64,000 nt of DNA, taken from positions 1-64,000 of the forward strand of contig JAYEVF010000086.1 of assembly GCA_036346355.1 (NCBI GenBank), read 5' to 3'. Made by a program: the position numbers and the translations under genes. The DNA comes from Rhipidocladum racemiflorum. Lineage: Eukaryota; Streptophyta; Magnoliopsida; Poales; Poaceae. Every line of letters starts with the position of its first letter. Position 1 is the stretch's first letter. The notes under the pieces were generated by a model. It saw only the letters and a program-made list of their open reading frames with translations. It was not told where the DNA came from and ran no database searches. Positions 39,661 through 51,138 of the stretch are shown here, piece after piece.

Positions 39661-40564
39661 TTTACGCCCGTCGTGGTGGGGACCAGGAGGAGTGAAAGCG
39701 CGCTTGCCTTCGTTGGCTCGAGCGCCGCTCTCGTGGGGCTAAGCGAGTGATCCGGGTGGAACACAGAGGCCCCTAGCGGACAATCCCGGCCACGCGTCCG
39801 ACCCACTGGGGCGATCCATAAAGAATCTTTCCTTACTCGATCCGTATCGGACCTTGGATCGCTCGTTGATCCAAGGCGCACCGGTCCGCCACCCGTCGAC
39901 AGGTTCCGCGGAGAGCGTGAGGTGTGATCCAGACGTGAGTTAAGGCGATTGGGTCGTCCGCCGACCCAACTAGGGGCCATTGAGGCTCGCCTTGTCCTCA
40001 CCTCTTGCCCATTTTTCTTTGTGGTGGATATCGTCGCCGTCTCTTGCCTTAGGGACCACAGGGTCGGGCATTGAGTCGGTGTGTGTATCACAAAAGTTAG
40101 AGAGTTGGGAAATCGAGAGAACGCTCAACCGTGGGAGGCTGTTAGGACCGATCGTGGGTCGACCGGCTTGGGCACTTCCTTTCTTCGCCAAGCACTACCG
40201 TAGCAGTAGCCGGCCAGGTATGGGCGTAGTACTTTTGGTCGAAAGTTTGGCCGTCTTGGGAGGACCCGACGATTGGTTGTGACAACCGACCGCGGGACTC
40301 TTGTAGCCCCGAGTGGGGCGGGCGGTTTGTTCGTTACCGCGCGCGCCACTTGAAGGAGTAATAACGAGTGTGCAAGAAGAAGGTACTCACTTATCTTTCT
40401 TTATGGCTGGCGAGGTTTTTGTTCAACGCGGGGAATTGGCGGTGCTTCGGTTCCCGCGTCGCTTGCTTCGGCGCTTCGGCTTCTCACGCCATCGGTTTGA
40501 AAAGGTGCGGTCGTCATGAATCTTTGGCGGGTATCGTGGCGTCGCTTCGTTTGGCCGGATCGCC

Positions 40565-40572
40565 TATAAATA
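40565..40572 (+). promoter_or_regulatory. TATA box antisense to the gypsy element
   Basis: TATAAATA lies on the plus strand in locally GC-rich DNA, 62 bp before the ATG of the antisense frame at 40634. The spacing suits a plant core promoter with a short leader. Confidence 0.45.
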
Positions 40573-40633
40573 GGCGGAAGGTGGGCGGGGACTTCATTCA
40601 AAGAACGTTGAGACGAATCGTCGACTTGCTTTT

Positions 40634-40961
40634 ATGGCTGCCTCGCTCTCTCATTCCCGCTCTAAGGATGAGAGCCCACCGATCGATGAGATCGTGGGAC
40701 TCCTTCAACGAGGCGAGAGGATGAGGAGGAGTTGGGGCGGCAGGCTGGCCGTCTTATGGCGGCGGCCGTCGGACGACGGGTCGGCCCGAGCTGCTTGAAC
40801 GGAGGCGGAGGAGGAGGAGCGAGAGCGGGCGCGCGACAAGCCGCGGCCGTCGAGTGAGGAACCGCCGCCGCGGCGCTGAGCAATTGGGAGCGGGCGCCGT
40901 CCTCCAGCGCTCCTTCTCCTTCCGGAGCCTGGAGTCGATCGCGACATCTAGGCTCTTGTAG
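40634..40961 (+). pseudogene. Antisense extra ORF of the gypsy element (frameshifted)
   Basis: On the strand opposite to gag-pol, an ATG at 40634 opens a frame beginning MAASLSHSRSKDESPPIDEI. After about 35 residues it must change frame to continue into a charged, Arg/Glu-rich segment (EEELGRQAGRLMAAA, then an LLERRRRRR run). It then reaches a segment reading FSFRSLESIATSRLL before a TAG at 40959-40961. The total is about 109 codons. Extra genes in antisense orientation between pol and the 3' LTR are known from Tat-lineage elements such as maize Grande. No function is known to me. At least two indels break this copy. Confidence 0.5.
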
Positions 40962-41736
40962 GCTGACCGTCTTGCCGCGATCGCCCCGATCGTGCTGCCG
41001 TACTCTTCTCCGACGGCGGTCCCCCCTGTGTCGGACTCCGAGCTCCCCCGGGAACCATAGAGGTCACACAGGGGGGGCGCAGGGGCTGCCGCTTCTTGAA
41101 GGTGCGTCCGGGCGGATCGGGGCTCTCCTGCTGCGGATTCGGCGACCCAGCTATTTTTTGCCGTGCGTCGCGGCAAAAATTGTGCGGGAAGCTGAAGCTG
41201 TGTTTGGAGAGGGACGATAAGTCCGGAGATCAACTGTCGGCGGGGAAGACCCTTTAAACGAGAAAAAGCTTTCTTGGTTTTAGATTTTCTTGTTTCTAAA
41301 GAATGTAAATGCCGTTGAATTGGAAGAAAATAAAGGTGTTCGAGTTTCACATGTATTTTTCGCTATTTTTTCGGTTTGTTGCTGGTAAGAAATGCCGGAG
41401 TCATGGTTCTTGGAGTGTGGGGACCAACCGGCCGATGATCGACATGTTCGGCGTTTTCAGAAAAAGTAGGAAAAGCAGGTTTTAAGCGCGGCGTTAGTTC
41501 CTCCGGCAACAGCGAATATCATCCTGTTACATCTCTTTTTTCCTTGGCGAGACACCACTTATAGTCGCAGCGGCGGGCGTAGGCCGTGGTACTCGGGTTG
41601 GAAGAAAGAAAAGAAAACCGATTGATCGGGCAGATGACAAATGGTTGAACGCGGTGTCAACCCGAGTGGAAAAAATGCTACAGCGTAGGCCGGTAAGAAA
41701 GGTGAACATGGTAATGAGCGAGGTAGAAAAAAAGGG

Positions 41737-43559
41737 CTAAGGGTAGAATCGTCTTAGCTTTTCAATGTTCCAGCGTTTGACAAGATGTTGCCATCGGGAT
41801 CCTTGAGCGGTAAGTGCCGGTCGAAGGACCTCTACTACGATGAAGGGACCCTCCCAAGGAGGGGAGAGCTTGTGCTTGCCTTTGTTGGGTGAACTGGCGC
41901 AGAACTGTGTCGCTGTGTTGAACGCCGCCCTCTAACCTTGCGGTCGTGGTAGCGTCGCAGTTGTCTCACGGGTATTTGGTGAAGCGAGCAGCGGCGACAT
42001 CTCGCGCTTCATCGAGCCGGTCGGCGGCGTCTTCTTTGGGACTCGAGCCGGGTCTCGTTGAAGGCCTGAACCTTTGGGGCGCCGTAGTCCAAGTCGGTCG
42101 GTAAGATGGCTTCGCTCCAATGCCAGGAAGAACGGCGTGAACCCGGTCGGCCGGTCGGGGTGGTCCGTAAGCTCCAAAATACGGAGGTACCTCGGCGCCC
42201 AACGTCCGCGTACTTCTTCGGATCGATCGAAGATTCGCGGCTTGAGCCCTTGGAGGATCATGCCGTTCGCGCGTTCGACTTGGCGTTGCTCGTGGGTGGC
42301 GGCGGCCGCCCAATCAGCGGATCTTTGAAGGTGTCGCAGAGCTCGAGAAACTCCTTTCCGTGAACTGCGTTAGTTGTCGGTGATGATGGAGTTCGACTCC
42401 AAACCGGTGAAGCGATATTGCGGATGAAGTCCATTTGCTGTGAAGTGATTGTTGTGATCGGCTTGGCTTCTATCCACTTGGTGAACTTGTCTATCGCAAC
42501 CAGCAGTGGGTGAAGCCCCGGCGCTTTCTTGAAGGGCAGGCAGTCGAGTCCCCAAACGGCGTATGGCCATGGGATAGGGCTTGTTTGGAGGGCTTGCGCC
42601 GGGATGTGAGTTTGTCGTTCGTAGAATTGGCAACCTTCGCACGTCCGGATGATTTGCTCGGAATCGGCCACGGCGGTCGGCGATGAAACCACTGTCGGAA
42701 GGCTTTCCCGACCAGGCCGTGACCCGGCGTGGTGTCCGCAAACCCCGCCGTGGATGTCGCGAGTAGCTCTCTTCCTTGGTCGGTAGGGATACACTTCGAG
42801 GATCCGGAGGGGCTCATTCAGAGGTCGTCGCCGATCGATCTGAAGGATTTTGCCCGACGAGCGGCGGCGGGCCTCGGTTGGAGTCGTCGGGGAGGGAACC
42901 GTCGATCGGCCGATCGATGAAGGATTCCTCAATCGGTCTTTGGTCATCGGGGCGTTGCAACCCGGCTCGACCCGGCTCGGCCTTTGTCGGGTCGCTTGGC
43001 CGATCGTCCGGGCGATCGGTCCGGATGGATGCTTGGTGTAGGTCGAGGACGAAAATTCCTGGCGGGACCGGCCCTCTGCCGGAGGCGAGGCCAGCCAGGT
43101 GATCGGCCTCTCCGTTGTTCCGTCTGTAGCTATGATGGAGCTCAAATCCTTTGAACTTTTGCTCCAATTTGCGTACCTCTCGACAGTAGGCCGCCATCCG
43201 ATCGTCGCGAGGTTCTCGCGGCCTTTATGACTTGATCGGCGACCAGTTTTGAGTCGCCATGCACGCGCATAACCGCAGAGCTCCGAGGTCGGCGGCGATG
43301 CGGAGACCAGTAACGAGGGCCTCATACTCGGCGACGTTGTTGGTTGCGTCGAAAAGTAGCCGGATGACGTACCGAAGCTTGTTCCCGAGTGGCGAAAGAA
43401 TGACGACCCCGGCCCCGGCTCCGTTTTTGGTGAAGGACCCGTCGAAGTACATCGCCCAAGCTCGGGGTCTTCGAGCGGAGGTGGGGCCTGGCTTCGGTCC
43501 ACTTTCGGCGACGAAGTCGGCTAGAACTTGAGATTTTATGGCGGTCAGAGGACATAGGA
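41737..43559 (-). pseudogene. gypsy pol, second RNase H-like domain and integrase (broken)
   Basis: On the minus strand, MYFDGSFTKNGAGAGVVILS at 43452-43390 is the start of the additional RNase H-like domain found in Tat elements. It continues through NNVAEYEALVTGLRIAADLG and, in another frame, MAAYCREVRKLEQKFKGFEL at 43197. Integrase follows from about 42660: a zinc-knuckle remnant CEGCQFYERQTH, then the core LLVAIDKFTKWIEAKPITT near 42490. ILQGLKPRIFDR near 42255 and a C-terminal segment that changes frame several times end at a TAG at 41737-41739. Normally this enzyme inserts the cDNA into the genome. Roughly every 100-300 bp an indel breaks the frame, so no integrase can be made. Confidence 0.85.
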
Positions 43560-45480
43560 TATGTCATGCCCGTTGAGCTCGAGTGCCCACTTGGCAATTC
43601 TTCGAGGCGTCGCGGTTGTGGATGACCTCGCCGAGTGGTAGGGAAGTTACCACGAAACGTGGTCTTTGGTTGAAGTAGTGTACCGGCTTCCTTTTAAGTG
43701 ATCGAATCTGCGTAGAGCATCTTACGAATCTGCGGTACCGTGCCTTGGACTCGGAGAGTACTTCGCTAATGAAGTAGACCGCCGTTGGATCTTAAGGACC
43801 CGCTTCTTACGCTCGCTCTGCGACAAGTGCCGTCTTGGCGACCTGGGTCGTGGCGGCAATGTAGAGTAGCAGAGGCTCTTCTCTGGCGCCGGGCGACCCA
43901 AAGATCGAGGGGTGGTCGAAGACCTTCGGTAGCGTCGGCGTCTGAGCCTCCTCCGATCCGGTGAAGTGGTCGGATTTCCTCGGGAGTTTGTGCGAGGGCA
44001 AGCCGCGTTCGCGGCGGGGCGTGAAGCGACTCAGGGCCGCTAGGCACCCGTCGACCTCTGGCCCCTTTGAGGTTCTTGATCGGCCCCATCCTTAAGATCG
44101 CGGAGATCTTGTCTCGGTAGCCGATCTGGCGCTCGGAGATGATGAAGCCGAGTAGCTTCCTTGGGTACCCAGAACGCATTTCTCGGGGTTGAGCTTGATC
44201 TTGAACCGCCGAAGGTTCGCGAAAGTCTCCTCGGTCGGCGATGATGTCGCTGGTCTTCCTGGTCTTGACAACGATGTAAATCGGCGTGACGCCTCGACAT
44301 TGGCGGCCGATCCGGTGGAAAGGCGTGTCCGCATGCATCTACGGTATGTAGCCCCGCGTTCTTCAGGCCAAAGCGGCATTGTCACGTGCGAAACGAACTG
44401 CCGTCTGAGTGATGAAGGAGGTCGCGAGCCGGTCGTCTTCTTTCATCGCGATCTGGTGGTACCCGAGTAGGCATCCGAGAAAGGGCGAGGATTCGCACCT
44501 GCGGTGGAGTCTACCATTTGGTCGATGCGGGCGAGAGGAATGGATCTTTTGGACACGCCTTGTTGAGGCTTGTGTAGTCGACACACATTCTCCATTTCCC
44601 AGTCTTCTTTTTACAAGCACAGGGTTTGCTAGCCACTCGGGGTGGCGAACTTCTTTGATGAACCTGCGGCCAAGAGCTTGGCTATTTCCTCCCCTATGGC
44701 CACGCCGCTTTCCTTCGTCGAAGCGGCGCGCAGAAGCTGGCGATCTAGTCTAGACCCAGGCCGGATGTTCGAGGAGTGCTCGGCGACTTCCTCGGGATCC
44801 CCGGCATGTCGGAGGGCTTCCATGCGAAGGCGTCGGTTGGCGCGGAGGAAGTCGACGAGCGCTTTCCTATTTGGCAGAAGCGTGGTCCCGATCCGAGCGG
44901 TTTTGGTCGGGTCCTGGGTCGACCTCGATCGTCTTCGTGTCCTTAGCGGACTTGAAGGAGCCCTGGTCCGACTTACTAGAGTCGGGAAGCGGACTCGGAG
45001 GTCTTGCTCGAGGCCGGCGAGCTCGGTGGATGCGACGACCGCCGAGGCCAACTCGCATATCGTCTTTCTCGCAGTAGTGGCGAGCTGGAAAGACGCGATT
45101 CTGATGATTACCCCATGCGGCCCTGCATCTTCACCAGGTAGGTGTAGTTGGGGATCGCCATGAACTCGGCGTAGCATGGTCTCCCAGGATGGCGTGGTAG
45201 GGCCGGAAAATCCACGACCTCGAAGGTGAGGGTCTCGGTGCGGAAGTTAACCGGGCTCCGACGTGGACGCAGGTCGACTGCCCGGCCAGTGGGCCTCGGC
45301 CAGGAACGACGCCGTGAAAGGGCGCTTTGCTTGGTCGAAGGCTCGAGCGGGGATCCCCATGGCGTCGAGGGTCTCAACGTAAAGGATGTTGAGGCTAGCC
45401 GCCGTCCATGAGCACCTTAGTCAGCGCCGTTCCCACGATGGGATCAATGACGGCGGGTACCTCCTGGTTGCGGGGCGTGG
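43560..45480 (-). pseudogene. gypsy pol, protease-reverse transcriptase-RNase H (broken)
   Basis: Protease is recognised on the minus strand by the active-site region KVLMDGG at about 45420-45400, followed by a stop, and by RPCYAEFMAIPNYTYL at about 45185-45130. Reverse transcriptase runs from about 44690 to 43950. Landmarks are SGYHQIAMKEDDRLATSFIT near 44455-44400, a frameshifted MPFGLKNAGATY equivalent near 44380, and then LGFIISERQIGYRDKISAIL near 44150. The catalytic YVDD stretch expected near 44265 is destroyed by indels. RNase H remnants (PLLLYIAATTQVAKTALV) lie at 43880-43820. The part from 43765 to 43560 is frameshifted RNase H tail. Confidence 0.83.
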
Positions 45481-45699
45481 TCGGGGTGGTCGGCCGGTCA
45501 AAGGTGATCGGGACTCACCACCGAAGGTATTTAAGGCAATTTGGGCTTGCCGCGAACACCTCTCGGCGAGCGAGCTTGAGCCGCCTCCGGTCGGCGTAAC
45601 TGCCGGTCCGCCCGAAGATCATGAGGCAACCGTCGGTCTCGGGAAACCGGCGTCGCCTCTCGATCTCGGTGATCGGCGCCGAAGTCTTGCCTCTTTCCT

Positions 45700-46862
45700 T
45701 TGCCCGTGGCGCCGTGGGGTTCCGGAAAAGCGCTTCAGACTTCGCAGTCCGATACTTGTGCTCGACGGGTATCCGTGGTTCGGACACGTACTCTCCATCG
45801 ACTTCTCGAAGTGGTCGGGGTTGCCGGCCTTGCGGCTTTCCCGATCGGGTCGGCCCGCCACCAGCGGTCCTCGCGACTGCTTGCCGTGGCGCTTTCGCTT
45901 GTCGGGCGGTCGGAGGAGGGGCCGGGCTCGGCGCCCGATCCTCGCTTCGACCTTCCTTTGTCGAAGATGACATCTACGGCCTCCTCGTCAGGCGTGGTTG
46001 GTGGCAATGTCCAGGAGTTCTTTGGTGGTCCTGAGCTTCGCCACCCTGATTTATGGACCAGGGTCTTGGAAGTGGTGCCGTAGATGAATGCCCCCACGAC
46101 ATCGGCGTCGCGGATGTCGTGGAGCTTCGTTACCTTCTTTGGGAAAAAGCGTCGGATGTAGTCCCGAGGTTTTCCCACAGGCTGCTTGCTTGCGACTTTC
46201 GAGTCCAGGAGTTGCCAGGGCGTTTGTAGGTGCCCTGGAAGTTGCCAACGAAGTGGTGCTTGAGGTCGGCCCAGTCCCGGATGATGTTGGCGGGCAGATA
46301 TTCGAGCCATGCCCGGGCTGAGTCCGCCAGGTAGATGGGGAGGTATTGGATGACAAAGAGGTCGTCCGTTGCTCCCCCCGCCCGGCATGCGAGCCGGTAA
46401 TCTTCCAGCCACACACTGGGGTTTGTAGCCCCTGTGTACTTGGCTATGTTGACCGGCGCCCGGAATCTGGCAGGGAACTTCGCGCTGCGAATTCCCTGAC
46501 AGAACGCCCGTGGCCGAGGCCATCGGGGCTCGGCTGCGATCACGCCGCGGGCTATTGTCGGCGACGCGGCCGTCGGGTCGTTCCTCGTTCTTCGCGTTTG
46601 GAGGGTGGTGCGGCGTCGCGTTCGTCCCCCAAACGTTGGTGCCGGTGCGCGATGCCTGGGGTTGTCGGAAGGTGATGCTGCCCTTGTTTCGCTCCGACGG
46701 CCTCGGTGGCGTTGCGGCGCGGGCCATCGAAGAGGCGTCGAACGCTGCGATCCGTGGCCATACAGCGTCTTCTTGCGCCGCTGCCGCTCCACCAGGCCGG
46801 AGGTTACGGTGGGTAGCCCTGGCTGCAGGATCGTCTGGCTCGGGAATGCCGCGGAGCGGCAT
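45700..46862 (-). pseudogene. gypsy gag (broken)
   Basis: The minus-strand frame at 46792-46130 holds the conserved retrotransposon gag core: RFRAPVNIAKYTGATNPSVW, LEDYRLACRAGG, YLPIYLADSARAWLEYLPAN and WADLKHHFVGNFQGTYKRPG (about 46475-46215). Gag forms the virus-like particle that packages the element RNA. The segment 46200-45700 continues in other frames. The N-terminal, Arg/Pro-rich part probably extends upstream to about 47400-47500, where frames of that composition exist (46997-47404), but the start codon cannot be chosen. No intact CCHC knuckle was found. Confidence 0.8.
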
Positions 46863-47562
46863 TGCTTCTTCTTGGCGATGTTTTGGCCGCGTGGGAAAAA
46901 GCGATGAATCGTCCGTCCCTTAGCTACGGTGGTGGTGGACTGGCGTCTTGTGGCCTTGTAGCCGCCCAGCGCAGTGGAAACGGCGGTGAGGATCGCTCAG
47001 TCGGCCTGGAGCTTGTCGAGCTTCGGCCTTTTGAGCCTCCGGCTAAATCGCGTCGCGGCCGAAGGTCGGCGCGCGAGCACGGTGATCCTCCTCGGTGTGT
47101 TGGCGGAGAGTCTTGGCGTGGCCGGGGTAGCGGCGCTGCCGCGGTGTCGGTCGCGGTAGCGTGGTGCATTCTTGTCTCTTCCTCCGCTAGAGCCGTGGTC
47201 GGAGGAGTTGTCCGAGTGGTGGTCGTCGGTGCGTGGCGACCATTGCCACGCAGCGAGGTCGCGGCGGTGCGACCGCCATCGCTCGATGCCTCGCGCATCG
47301 CTTGGGGTGATGGGGCCTCTGGCGTGCTTTGGCGTCGGGTCCGCGGGGACCTCGAGCCGAGGTCTCAAGGCGCCGAGTGAGGCGTCGGGGTCCTCGGTGG
47401 ACACTCGGCCGGAGTGTGGCGGGGATGATCACTATCATCCGCCCGTGGTGGTGACGGTCGAGGAGCCGAAGCGGATCGGCCTTCTCGGCATGGCGATGTC
47501 GGAGAAAGAAAGGGAACCGTCGAGGAAGCTAAGCGGGAAAATGGCGACAACGTCGTGCACGA

Positions 47563-47583
47563 GGCCCCTACAGCGCGCCAAGC
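47563..47583 (-). other. Primer-binding site of the gypsy element
   Basis: Directly inside the 5' LTR (minus strand), after GCT, comes TGGCGCGCTGTAGGGG. The first six bases equal the start of the tRNA-Asp type site (TGGCGCCG...GGGG) used by many plant gypsy elements. The rest matches only partly. The position is exact and the tRNA assignment tentative. Confidence 0.5.
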
Positions 47584-48129
47584 TGTCGGTGTTTGAGCAA
47601 GCCAATGAATTTGTATAGGTAAGAGGGTGCACGCTCCCTCTCCTCGGCAACTTACTCGGGTGAGCACAAGATGTATACTGGTTCGGGCTGAACGTCCCTA
47701 CTCCAGTTCGTGTGGGTTTGATTGTATTGATTCCTTGGTTGTCCGTTGTTTTCTACATGCTCGCTCCCCCCCCCCTTTATATAGGCGAGGAGGGAGGTTA
47801 CACTGTTGCTTGAAAAAGAGAAAAAGACTGTGCTCTTAGTCGCCCGCAAGTGGCGGGCTGATGGGACCGGCGCCGGCTCCCCTTGCCCGTGGTCGGCGTA
47901 GTTCTTCTTGTCGCTCGTAGTAAATGCGAGAGTTGGGGACTTGTGCCGCTGCGTCATCATTACGGCCAGCATTTAATGCGATCGATACGCAATAAAGGCT
48001 GTCGCTTCTTCAGGGATTTTGCTGACTTGGTCATTCCTCGCCAGCCGTGGCTTTGGGCCCCGACCGGCCTGGTTCGGCCCATGCGCTTTTTTGGGCCGCT
48101 GGGGGTACCCATGGCCTGGGTACCCGTCA
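47584..48129 (-). repeat. 5' LTR of the gypsy element
   Basis: It begins TGTCGGTGTTTGAGCAAG and ends GGGTACCCGTCA on the plus strand. TATATAGGCGAGGAGGG (plus strand, about 47778-47795) is shared with the other LTR. The match covers the full 546 bp with scattered substitutions and small indels. Confidence 0.92.
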
Positions 48130-48492
48130 ATAGAATTCCCTAAAAACATTTCTTCCCTATATCTCTTCCACATATATCTCTTTCCTCTCCAACAGTATTC
48201 CCCAAATCTCACTATCTATTTTCTCCCTCCTATATTATAAAAATATTTCATAACCGCCATATGAATAACGTTTATTTTTTACAAGAAAAATTCGAACGGC
48301 TATTTTTAAATGCGAGAATTTAAAAGTTGAAATTTATTCTAACTGCCATTATAACGTCTATATTGTAACGGCTATGTTCTAACGGTCACCTGTATTTTTT
48401 TGTAACGATTATATTTTTTGGTTTATATATACATAGCCATTTGTACTTTCAAACCTTGCCCATTTCTGAATGTTCACTATTTAACATATCTC

Positions 48493-49859
48493 AATGAGTC
48501 GTCGCAACTTAGTCGAGCATTTTCTCTCAGAAGACTCATTGTCGAATGATGACGATAAATCTCTTCTTACAGTAGCATACCTAGCATAGGTGCAAGATGA
48601 GTGTATGAATGCTCGACGTTATGGGGGTTCTGTTTTTGGCCATCAATACGTAAATCACAATAGAGAGGAAGGGCATGCCAGGCTATACCGAGACTATTTT
48701 GCTGATCCTTCGGTCTACAACCCAACCTTCTTTCGGTCCAGGTTTACAATGAGAAATAATTTATTTCTTTTTATTTTTTGGTTGATAATCTTGTCTATGG
48801 CCCATTCTTCTTTTCGGCGCAGGTTTAGAATGAGGCATCCCCTATTTCTTCACATACTACATGCTATAGAAGCCCATGATAATTATTTTGTTCAAAAAAA
48901 GGAATTCTGTTAGAATTCTCGGGTTATCTTCTTTACAGAAGATAACTACAGTATTCCAGATGATAGCTTATAGAGTACCAACAGATGCTATTGATGATTG
49001 TCTGTGGATTGCAGAAAGTACTTACATAGAGAGTCTTAAAAGGTTTGTGCGAGCTATTATAGTCCTCTTTAGAGATCAATATTTGAGACCTCCAAATGAG
49101 AATGATACTGCTAGATTACTTGAAATCAATGAAGAAAGAGGTTTTCCTTGAACTCTAGGAAGCATATATTGCATGAACTGGAGGTGAAAAAATTGTCATA
49201 CAGCATGGCAAGGCTTGTATACTAAGTATGTACAGAAGCCAACAATAATTCTAAAAGTCATTGCTTCACAAGATCTTTGGATTTAGCATGTCTTTTTTTG
49301 TTTACCAGGATCTCACAATGATATTAATGTTCTTCACCGTTCCCCTCTCTTCGCAAATCTAGCAGAAGGAGAAGCACCAAAAGTTAATTATACTATCAAC
49401 TGTCACAATTATACAATAGTGTACTATCTTGCAGATGGGATATATCATGTATGGGCAATATTTGTGAAGACAATACCAGCTCTCGAAGGGAATAAGAAGA
49501 AATATTTTGCCCAAACTCAAGAGGCAGCTAGGAAGGATGTGGGACGAGCCTTTGGAGTTATGTAATCTTGTTTTGCAATTGTTCGAGGACCAGCACGTTT
49601 ATGAGATCAACAAACACTAGGAGATATCATAATTGCACGTATCATCATGCACAACATGATAGTTGAAGATGAACGGGATGAATGACCACTTGACTACAAT
49701 TACGAAGGAATTGGGGAAAGAGTTTAGGTGTCACATGAACATACACCTGAACTCTATGAGTTTATTCAAACTCATCATTCCATTCGGAACAGGCAAACTC
49801 ACCACCAGCTACAAGACGATCTAGTGGAGCACTTATGGCAGCGTTACAGAGGAGTGTAA
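48493..49859 (+). pseudogene. PIF/Harbinger transposase (broken)
   Basis: A DDE nuclease of the PIF/Harbinger family, which cuts and pastes DNA elements at TTA sites. It starts MSRRNLVEHFLSEDSLSNDD at 48493, has a stop near 48583, then continues with YFADPSVYNPTFFRSRF, YLRPPNENDTARLLEINEER and, after a shift near 49150, GSIYCMNW. Family members have SIDCMHW there, so the first catalytic Asp is Tyr. SHNDINVLHRSPLFANLAEG keeps the second Asp. KDVGRAFGVM stands where KDVERAFGVL is usual, so the catalytic Glu is Gly. The C-terminal end LVEHLWQRYRGV is followed by TAA at 49857. Several stops and at least one frameshift are present. It is certainly inactive. Confidence 0.85.
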
Positions 49860-50327
49860 TTCATTAGTGTTTCAATTATGTACAAATTTATTTTTTATAT
49901 GTATCGTAATGAAAATATTGAAATAAAGAAGTTTTTCAAAAGAGTCAAAATCTTGATAGTCTAATAAAGACAAGTTATAGCACATCAACACCTTGAGCCC
50001 TACATGCATAATTCATTTCTAGATAACAATCAGCCTCATACAAGAAATAAGCCATCTTTAAAAAAAAAGATGTCACCAAGAATAACTAAGATAGCACAAT
50101 TCATTCCACAGGCATAACTGAGATAACACACTTCATTCCAAGTCTAAGAAGTCTTAGCAAAGTCTCCAAGTCTGAAAATCAAAGAACACGGCATGGCCAA
50201 ATGATAGTACTTTCAGTGGGTCAATACTCAGTATATAAATTATCTGAAATACATATTCACTAGGATTAGAGAATGCATATCAGGCAACAAACCTGATAAA
50301 ATTGGACTTGAAGCACTGATAAAACTG

Positions 50328-50463
50328 GACCTAAGAAACTTGCTGCAGAGTGGTGACAATAATTTCATGATCGATTCCTGCAATCTAGAGGTATTGCACA
50401 ATTGAAATATGTTCATCTGATGTTCCAGGTGGAGCATCCACAACAAGATAATCGATCTCCCCC
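50328..50463 (-). pseudogene. NBP35: NBP35 gene fragment (cytosolic Fe-S scaffold ATPase)
   Basis: The minus-strand translation reads GEIDYLVVDAPPGTSDEHIS, then IVQYL, a stop, IAGIDHEIIVTT and LQQVS. This is the segment of NBP35/NUBP1 P-loop ATPases that carries the VDAPPGTSDEH motif. NBP35 is a scaffold for building cytosolic and nuclear iron-sulfur clusters. Only one exon-sized piece is present. A stop replaces a Gln-like codon, and the frame ends after VS. No CFD1/Mrp-like flanking exons were found. The piece lies in transposon DNA beside fragments of an unrelated gene, so it is most likely a captured copy. A decayed local gene is less likely. Confidence 0.75.
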
Positions 50464-50914
50464 ACATTAATGTATGCACACAACTAACCACCATAATACT
50501 TTGGTTTATATGCACATGTATGAGAATCTAAGTACAGTGGTAAGTTCTTCTAAGTATTCGATCATTTAACATCTCTAGCACTTTTTCCAGTGATCGAATT
50601 CAGTTGGGGTGAGTATTAACCTAAGCATTGGCTGAAGTTATGGATAGTATATCCATAACTACAATTGTGAGAAATCAAGCAACCAACTTTAACAAGTCGG
50701 CATACAGAAATCTATCAAGCGAGCCATATATTTTCCTAATTATACAGGACCATCGTCTTGTTTCATAGATCAAACTACAATCTAAAGTTTAAACTTGTTC
50801 AACATCATGAAATTCATGGTCAGATATACCAAACAACTTCTATGCTCAGAAAGCATGTGACTTCGCTCGCAGGGTTGACTTAGTGACTACCAAATTGTAA
50901 TCTCTTCTGCACAC

Positions 50915-50972
50915 ATCATCAGTAGCATGACTGGATGGCCTTAAGAGCAACATCTCTTGCTCTTGACTTTCC
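50915..50972 (-). pseudogene. FTSZ: FtsZ gene fragment, second piece
   Basis: After an acceptor-like ATTTTCAG, the minus strand reads GKSRARDVALKAIQSCY and then stops. FtsZ proteins have GKSRARDAALNAIQSPLLD at the corresponding position in the second half of the GTPase domain. The match is about 15 residues and ends within the exon. In a real gene, exons encoding roughly a hundred residues lie between this and the piece at 51139-51220. They are missing here. Confidence 0.6.
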
Positions 50973-51138
50973 TGAAAATTTCAAGCAATGTGATAAATAA
51001 ATGCACAAATAAAAGTTAATTTAGTGATATAGGCATATGTGTGGAAGCAGATAAATTGCACAGTATTGCCGAGCAAACCGAACTCAATTCATGACTTTCT
51101 GCCTGGCATATTATATCATCAGTTGATTGGTTCTCATA

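Larger units (their letters stand above)
38316..48129 (-). mobile_element. Ty3-gypsy LTR retrotransposon, Tat/Retand-like, complete ends
   Basis: A 9.8-kb element on the minus strand, bounded by LTRs of 544 and 546 bp (38316-38859 and 47584-48129) and flanked by a perfect ATAGA target duplication (38311-38315 and 48130-48134). On the minus strand the order is 5' LTR, primer-binding site, gag, protease, reverse transcriptase, RNase H, a second RNase H-like domain with integrase, and then a 2.9-kb 3' region (41736-38860) before the 3' LTR. The extra RNase H-like domain and long 3' region fit the Tat lineage. The 3' region holds an antisense ORF and a minisatellite. Its remaining parts (39661-40560, 40962-41736) show nothing else. 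All frames carry many indels, so the copy is non-functional. By eye the LTRs are roughly nine-tenths identical. Confidence 0.93.

Noticed and set aside
38913..40091. 392-codon minus-strand frame in the gypsy 3' region
   Set aside because: It is a translation of the GC-rich minisatellite and its flanks. It has no known motifs and the repeat explains the absence of stops.
42258..43502. 414-codon minus frame taken as one intact pol segment
   Set aside because: Only its end (integrase zinc region and core) reads as pol. The first two thirds are a wrong frame over the RNase H-like domain.
50240..50515. 91-codon minus frame over the NBP35 piece
   Set aside because: It is a different frame from the NBP35 reading and has no similarity to anything recognised.
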